Shown one piece after another: positions 60,422 through 64,000 of a stretch of DNA of 64,000 nt. Every line of letters begins with the position of its first letter. Positions within the stretch are counted from its first letter, which is position 1. The position numbers and the translations under genes are program-made. This stretch comes from Sinorhizobium garamanticum. Lineage in GTDB: Bacteria > Pseudomonadota > Alphaproteobacteria > Rhizobiales > Rhizobiaceae. Below the pieces are notes generated by a model, which ran no database searches, was not told the origin of the DNA, and saw nothing but the letters and a program-made list of their open reading frames with translations. The DNA is taken from contig NZ_CP120373.1 of assembly GCF_029892065.1 (NCBI RefSeq), positions 682,001-746,000 on the forward strand, written 5' to 3'.

Positions 60422-61225
60422 TTAATTATATGGAAGCGTCCCGAGCGACGAGTAGCGCTCGTTCAGGCGATTGAGGGCTCCCAGGTCGTCCTCGCTGATA
60501 TCGAAATCAAACACATCGATGTTCTCTTCCAAGTGTTGCCGCTGGTTGGCCTTGGGAACGGGAACCGTGCCGCGCTCAAGGTTCCATCGGATCAGCACCT
60601 GGGCCGGCGATTTGCCGTATTTCGCGGCGATCTCCGCAAGCGTGGCATCACCGAGCCGTTTCGTGCGTGTCAGGGGGCTGTAGGCCTGGATGACGATCTG
60701 CTTTTCCCTCGCATAGCGCAGCATATCGTCGCTGTGCCCGAACGGGCTCCACTCGATCTGATTGACGGTCGGGACTGCGCCGGTCGCATCTATCAACCTG
60801 TCGATGCGCTCGATCGAGTAATTGCTGACGCCGATATCTTTCGTAAGGCCGTCCTCTTTCGCCCGGATCAGACTTCGCCAAAGATCCTCTCCCGCACCCG
60901 TTCGCGGCGGACGGTGTATGAGCATGAGATCGGCATAGTCCAGTTGCAGTTCGTCGAGATTTTTCCGCGTCGCTTGATAGGCGTCCCCGACCTCCTCCAC
61001 TTTTGTAACCAGGTAGAAGTCCGTGCGCTCGACGCCGCTCCTGCTTATTCCTTCCGCGATGCCCGGCTGGGTCCCATAGTCTCCGGACGTGTCGATCATT
61101 CGATAGCCGAGCTTCAGGGCAGTTGCGATCGTGTCCGCCGTGTCGGTCGTCAACTGCCATGTTCCGACGCCCATAACTGGCATCCTGTTGCCGGTGTGCA
61201 GCTTTAGCTCAGTCCTCGGGTCCAT
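60422..61225 (-). CDS. Aldo/keto reductase
   Basis: A 267-residue NADPH-dependent reductase of the AKR superfamily. The catalytic set is visible: Asp and Tyr in MIDTSGDYGTQP, Lys in YLVTKVEEVG, and His in DLMLIHRPPR. NQIEWSPF, AYSPLTR and VPVPKANQRQHLEEN bind the cofactor. It reduces aldehydes and ketones; the AKR5 branch is the nearest visual match. ATG 61225 begins the conserved LKLHTGNRMPVMGVGTWQL region; longer starts add non-conserved residues. Confidence 0.9.
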   Translation of the reverse strand: MDPRTELKLHTGNRMPVMGVGTWQLTTDTADTIATALKLGYRMIDTSGDYGTQPGIAEGISRSGVERTDFYLVTKVEEVGDAYQATRKNLDELQLDYADLMLIHRPPRTGAGEDLWRSLIRAKEDGLTKDIGVSNYSIERIDRLIDATGAVPTVNQIEWSPFGHSDDMLRYAREKQIVIQAYSPLTRTKRLGDATLAEIAAKYGKSPAQVLIRWNLERGTVPVPKANQRQHLEENIDVFDFDISEDDLGALNRLNERYSSLGTLPYN

Positions 61226-61527
61226 GATTTGCACCTTTGCCTTTGATGGGGAACGATTCGATCCCACGGCGTCGCCGCGCTCTGCTCTCACCACCAAACA
61301 TCCGCTCGGGAAAAGTGTTCCGGTCGATCGTCTGGTGAAGCGGGGAACAATCGGCGCCTGCCGGGATTGGAACACATGACGATCGGCGGTTCGGGTTCGG
61401 CGGACAACTCCGGCCAGTAACTAGGCCTGTACGCTGTTTTCGGTGGGAAATCGGATCGGGCGAACCCGAAAGATCCAGTGACGACATGGCGCGCAGACAC
61501 CTACAGCGCGACTGAGAGGGCAAGCAG

Positions 61528-62187
61528 ATGGCCTTTTCGATACCTGACGATGTGCAGTCCGTAAGAATCAGACCCTCGGGCATCGAGGGCTTTCTCGGCG
61601 TCCCTTCCGGCGCGAGCGGTCTCGTGATCTTTGCGCATGGCAGTGGCAGCGGGCGCTTCAGCCCTCGCAACAATCGCGTTGCGGCCGCACTGAGGGAAGC
61701 AGGATTGGCGACACTTCTCGTCGATCTCCTGAGACCGGACGAGGAACAGGACCGCCGGAACGTCTTCGACATCGCTCTCCTTGCTGAACGGCTGGTGGCG
61801 GCCAAGCATTGGATCACCGAAGCTCCCGAGACGGTGCACTTGGCGGTCGGCTATTTCGGCGCGAGCACAGGTGCCGGCGCGGCGCTGCAGGCGGCTTATG
61901 CCGAACCGGATGTAGGCGCGGTGGTGTCACGCGGCGGTCGCCCTGACCTTGCCATCCAGGTGCTCCCAGGGGTTCGCGCTCCCACGCTCCTTCTCGTCGG
62001 CAGCCTCGACGGGCCGGTGATCGACATGAACCAGCGCGCTTTCGACGCCCTTGCCTGCGAGAAGCGCCTCATCATTGTCGAGGGTGCGGGCCACCTGTTC
62101 GAGGAGCCCGGCACGATGGATCAAGTGATCCGGCACGCGACAGACTGGTTCTTGATCCATCTCGGCAACACACGAAGAGGGACTTGA
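61528..62187 (+). CDS. Dienelactone hydrolase-like alpha/beta hydrolase
   Basis: A 219-residue alpha/beta hydrolase. GLVIFAHGSGSGRFSPRNNRVAAAL is the start of the fold, the nucleophile Ser lies in GYFGASTGAGAALQAA, the Asp in VGSLDGPVID, and the His in VEGAGHLFEEPG, so the triad is intact. The next gene, a phosphoribosyltransferase, starts 4 bases later. In many bacteria these two domains are neighbours or fused, and their joint role is unknown. Confidence 0.88.
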   Translation: MAFSIPDDVQSVRIRPSGIEGFLGVPSGASGLVIFAHGSGSGRFSPRNNRVAAALREAGLATLLVDLLRPDEEQDRRNVFDIALLAERLVAAKHWITEAPETVHLAVGYFGASTGAGAALQAAYAEPDVGAVVSRGGRPDLAIQVLPGVRAPTLLLVGSLDGPVIDMNQRAFDALACEKRLIIVEGAGHLFEEPGTMDQVIRHATDWFLIHLGNTRRGT

Positions 62188-62191
62188 GACC

Positions 62192-62857
62192 ATGGTATCT
62201 CCACAGCGAAAATTTGCAGATCGCCGGGATGCGGGACGGCAGCTCGCAGGAGTTCTGGCGAAATATGCTCAGTCGGATCCTCTGATCTTGGCACTGCCGC
62301 GCGGCGGCGTGCCCGTGGCATTCGAAGTAGCCAAAGCCCTGCGCGCACCGCTCGAATTGGTCCTGGTGCGCAAGATCGGCGCGCCCGGGCATCCAGAATA
62401 TGGCATCGGCGCTGTAGTGGACGGCAGTGATCCGCAGTTCGTGTACAACGAGGAGGCGATGCGCCTCGTCGATCCTAACGCTGCTTACGTCGAGGCCGAA
62501 AGCCGGCACCAGCTCGCTGAAATCGAGCGGCGGCGGGAGATCTATCAGGGCGACCGATCGCCGACGCCGACCGAAGGACGTACGGTGATCGTTGTCGACG
62601 ACGGGGTCGCGACCGGCAGCACTGTCAAAGTCGCCGTGAAGGCGTTGCGCAAAGCGCGAACCGGCAAGATCATTCTTGCTGTTCCCGTCGCCGCAAGCGA
62701 CGCCCTCGAGCAACTGAAAACGGAAGCTGACGACGTCATTTGCCTGCAAGCACCGGACCCGTTCCGGGCGGTCGGCCACCACTATGTCGACTTCGACCAG
62801 ACATCGGACGAAGAGGTCACCAGGCTTCTCGACGAGGCTCGCAGCGGCACGGCTTGA
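62192..62857 (+). CDS. Phosphoribosyltransferase-family protein
   Basis: A 221-residue type I PRTase-like protein. The PRPP loop is VIVVDDGVATGST with the acidic pair, and LPRGGVPVAFEVAKAL and GAPGHPEYGIGAVVDG mark the family that pairs with dienelactone hydrolase-like proteins. The C-terminus has VAASDALEQLKTEADDVICL. The function is not established; it may bind phosphoribosyl pyrophosphate without acting in nucleotide synthesis. Both genes are tightly linked with the AKR nearby. Confidence 0.88.
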   Translation: MVSPQRKFADRRDAGRQLAGVLAKYAQSDPLILALPRGGVPVAFEVAKALRAPLELVLVRKIGAPGHPEYGIGAVVDGSDPQFVYNEEAMRLVDPNAAYVEAESRHQLAEIERRREIYQGDRSPTPTEGRTVIVVDDGVATGSTVKVAVKALRKARTGKIILAVPVAASDALEQLKTEADDVICLQAPDPFRAVGHHYVDFDQTSDEEVTRLLDEARSGTA

Positions 62858-62876
62858 GCGACCTGCGTCTTCCAAT

Positions 62877-63412
62877 CTACGGTGCGCCGTCATCCGCCAG
62901 CAGCGAAAAGACTTCCTCACGCGACGACGCGGAACGGATCGCCCGACGATTTCCGTTGAACGCAGCTTTCTGGCCAGGTGGGCCAGCACATTCAGTTGGC
63001 TTCCCTGAACCGGTGTCAGCAACAGGCAGCGTCGTCGACGGCCTCGAAATCAATCGGTTTTTTCAGCCGTATCATCAGGAAGAAGGGGCTCTCGACACCC
63101 GGTACGGGCGCGTGCGGAATGGCAATGCCTTGACCGATGCTACTGCATGTTGCCTTTAATCGTAGCCGATTAAAGGCGAAAAACATGCAACAATTCAAAG
63201 TGCTACAGCGTCCTTTGCGCGTCTGATAAGACACGCGGTGCTGTAGTCGAGCCGAGCTTTTCCCGGTTGCTCAAGGCAAGGAATATTTCGGACGCTCCAA
63301 TGCCGAGCGCCGTTCCGGCGATTTCCGAGATCGTCTGAAGAAGGCTCGTCCTCGATGGAGAGGTCAGATCAAGCCTCACACTCTCCGGACTGATGATTTC
63401 CGAGATTTTCAT
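62877..63412 (-). pseudogene. EIIA-Ntr (PtsN-like) pseudogene split by a RIME copy
   Basis: Pieces in gene order: MKISEIISPESVRLDLTSPS ... LSNREKLGST (63412 to 63249), then after the RIME copy IGQGIAIPHAPVPGVESPFF with the phosphorylated His in IPHA, ending at EAVDDAA. A shift follows into LLLTPVQGSQLNVLAHLARK, and a second shift into IRSASSREEVFSLLADDGAP with the stop at 62877. All parts match the EIIA fructose/Ntr domain. The gene starts 45 bases after kdpE, so it was probably the last gene of a kdp operon. Confidence 0.88.
63143..63246 (-). repeat. RIME-type mosaic element inside the ptsN-like pseudogene
   Basis: CTGCATGTTGCC ... ACATGCAA for module B, spacer CAATTCAAAGTG, and CTACAGCG ... 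GTGCTGTAG for module A. It lies exactly between codons for REKLGST and SIGQGIAIPH, with TA on both sides (TA-CTGCATG and CTG-TA). Confidence 0.9.
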
Positions 63413-63457
63413 TGCGTCACTTCGCTGTTCGCGCGCTCAAGTGTTGGCTTTGGGCGC

Positions 63458-64000
63458 CTATTCGACCTCGCGCAGGCGGTAGCCGACGCCGGTCTCGGTG
63501 GTGATGTATTGGGGCTGGTCCGGGCTGCGCTCGATCTTCTGGCGAAGCTGCCGAACGTAGACGCGAAGATACTGGACGTCAGTCGATCCGCCCCAAACCT
63601 GGTTCAACAGATACTGGTGCGTGATGACCTTGCCGACATGCTGCACGAGCACGCGCAGAATATCGTACTCCTTGGGCGACAGCTTGATCTCTTTGTCCCC
63701 GATCTTCACGATGCGCTTGACAAGATCGACCGAAAGTTCGCCGGTCTTGAAGATCGGTCGCTCTCCCTGTTGCTGCAGCCTGTGCCGAAGCGCGACCCGG
63801 ATGCGCGCCACGAGTTCCTTCATGCCGAACGGCTTGGTGACATAGTCGTCAGCGCCGATCTCCAGCGCCCGGACGATACCGGTCTCGTCGGTGCGGCTGG
63901 AGAGAATGACGATCGGCAAATCCAGCGCGTCTTCGTTTCGCCATTTGCCAAGGAGGTCGTGGCCAGGCATGTCGGGCAGGCCGAGATCGAGCAGGATCAG
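63458..64000 (-). CDS. kdpE: KdpE response regulator, 5' end outside the window
   Basis: Only the C-terminal 180 residues are inside; the frame continues to base 64000 (LILLDLGLPDMPGHDLLG, with the phospho-acceptor Asp). ALEIGADDYVTKPFGMKELVARIRVALRH ends the receiver. The winged helix (LSPKEYDILRVLVQHVGKVITHQYLLNQVWG, YLRVYVRQLRQKIE) is the KdpE branch of the OmpR family. KdpE activates the high-affinity potassium pump genes with KdpD. The PtsN-like pseudogene follows it. Confidence 0.9.
   Translation of the reverse strand: MILLDLGLPDMPGHDLLGKWRNEDALDLPIVILSSRTDETGIVRALEIGADDYVTKPFGMKELVARIRVALRHRLQQQGERPIFKTGELSVDLVKRIVKIGDKEIKLSPKEYDILRVLVQHVGKVITHQYLLNQVWGGSTDVQYLRVYVRQLRQKIERSPDQPQYITTETGVGYRLREVE

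Noticed and set aside
61500..61515. Another RIME copy (CTACAGCGCGACTG)
   Set aside because: Only one short arm is present with no partner arm or module B.
62072..63022. 316-codon minus-strand frame opposite the phosphoribosyltransferase
   Set aside because: Only its first 30 codons are meaningful, as part of the ptsN-like pseudogene; the rest is a shadow.

Overview
The window is GC-rich, densely coded alphaproteobacterial DNA and most likely chromosomal sequence of a Sinorhizobium/Ensifer species. Four things point there: at least a dozen copies of the two-palindrome intergenic mosaic element known from rhizobia (RIME-type); alphaproteobacterial cell-cycle genes (gcrA, a PodJ-type polarity factor); a SAM-II riboswitch in front of metZ; and a gene order (podJ, acyl-CoA dehydrogenase, fadA, fadB ... 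metZ, apaG, hslO, argF, argD, gcrA, phoB-phoU-pstBACS-phoR, ppk2) that I recall from the S. meliloti chromosome. The species assignment is inference. There is no prophage, CRISPR array, complete insertion sequence or rRNA operon.

Layout. 1-5.3 kb: chorismate mutase, UDP-glucose 4-epimerase, a solitary TadG-like protein, a class I aminotransferase and mscL, separated by RIME copies. 5.4-9.8 kb: a very large transporter-like hybrid histidine kinase facing a LuxR-type response regulator, resembling the acetate-switch pair CrbS/CrbR. 9.8-20 kb: housekeeping and small genes (DUF952-pyrD, a MATE pump, a CAP lipoprotein, a TPR-methyltransferase, YitT, the Lhr-like helicase with its PdeM nuclease, a DHFR-like reductase). 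20-27 kb: a free-standing Lrp/AsnC effector domain, a TauE exporter with a partner protein, and podJ, whose stop codon abuts eight tandem copies of a 57-bp palindromic unit. 27.4-32.8 kb: a beta-oxidation operon behind a perfect inverted-repeat operator. 32.9-33.2 kb: a 270-bp MITE-like element. 33.3-40.4 kb: LysE exporter, AadA-like nucleotidyltransferase, divergent SRPBCC/HxlR pair, S24 repressor-like protein, SNase-like and TerB-like proteins, sterol desaturase, solute-binding protein and tRNA-Gly. 40.5-48.7 kb: double-length dCTP deaminase, SAM-II-metZ, CDP-alcohol phosphotransferase, apaG, hslO, argF-argD and gcrA. 48.8-57.5 kb: a complete phosphate regulon (phoR-pstSCAB-phoU-phoB, with a PHO box before pstS) and divergent ppk2. 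57.5-64 kb: a hypothetical membrane protein, nitronate monooxygenase, tRNA-Thr, aldo/keto reductase, a hydrolase/phosphoribosyltransferase pair, a decayed EIIA-Ntr gene split by a RIME copy, and the 3' part of kdpE.

The most interesting signals are regulatory or repeat-based. Two unlinked promoters share AACTGCT-N11-AGCAGTT (the DHFR-like gene and the SRPBCC/HxlR pair), which suggests an HxlR regulon. Two unlinked promoters share a long inverted repeat (the fatty-acid operon and nitronate monooxygenase). The 57-bp array sits directly after podJ. A cluster of GANTC methylation sites and a CtrA-like box precede gcrA. The ptsN-like pseudogene lies directly behind kdpE. RIME hairpins show paired base changes with wobble intermediates. 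I did not find a clearly unprecedented multi-gene system.
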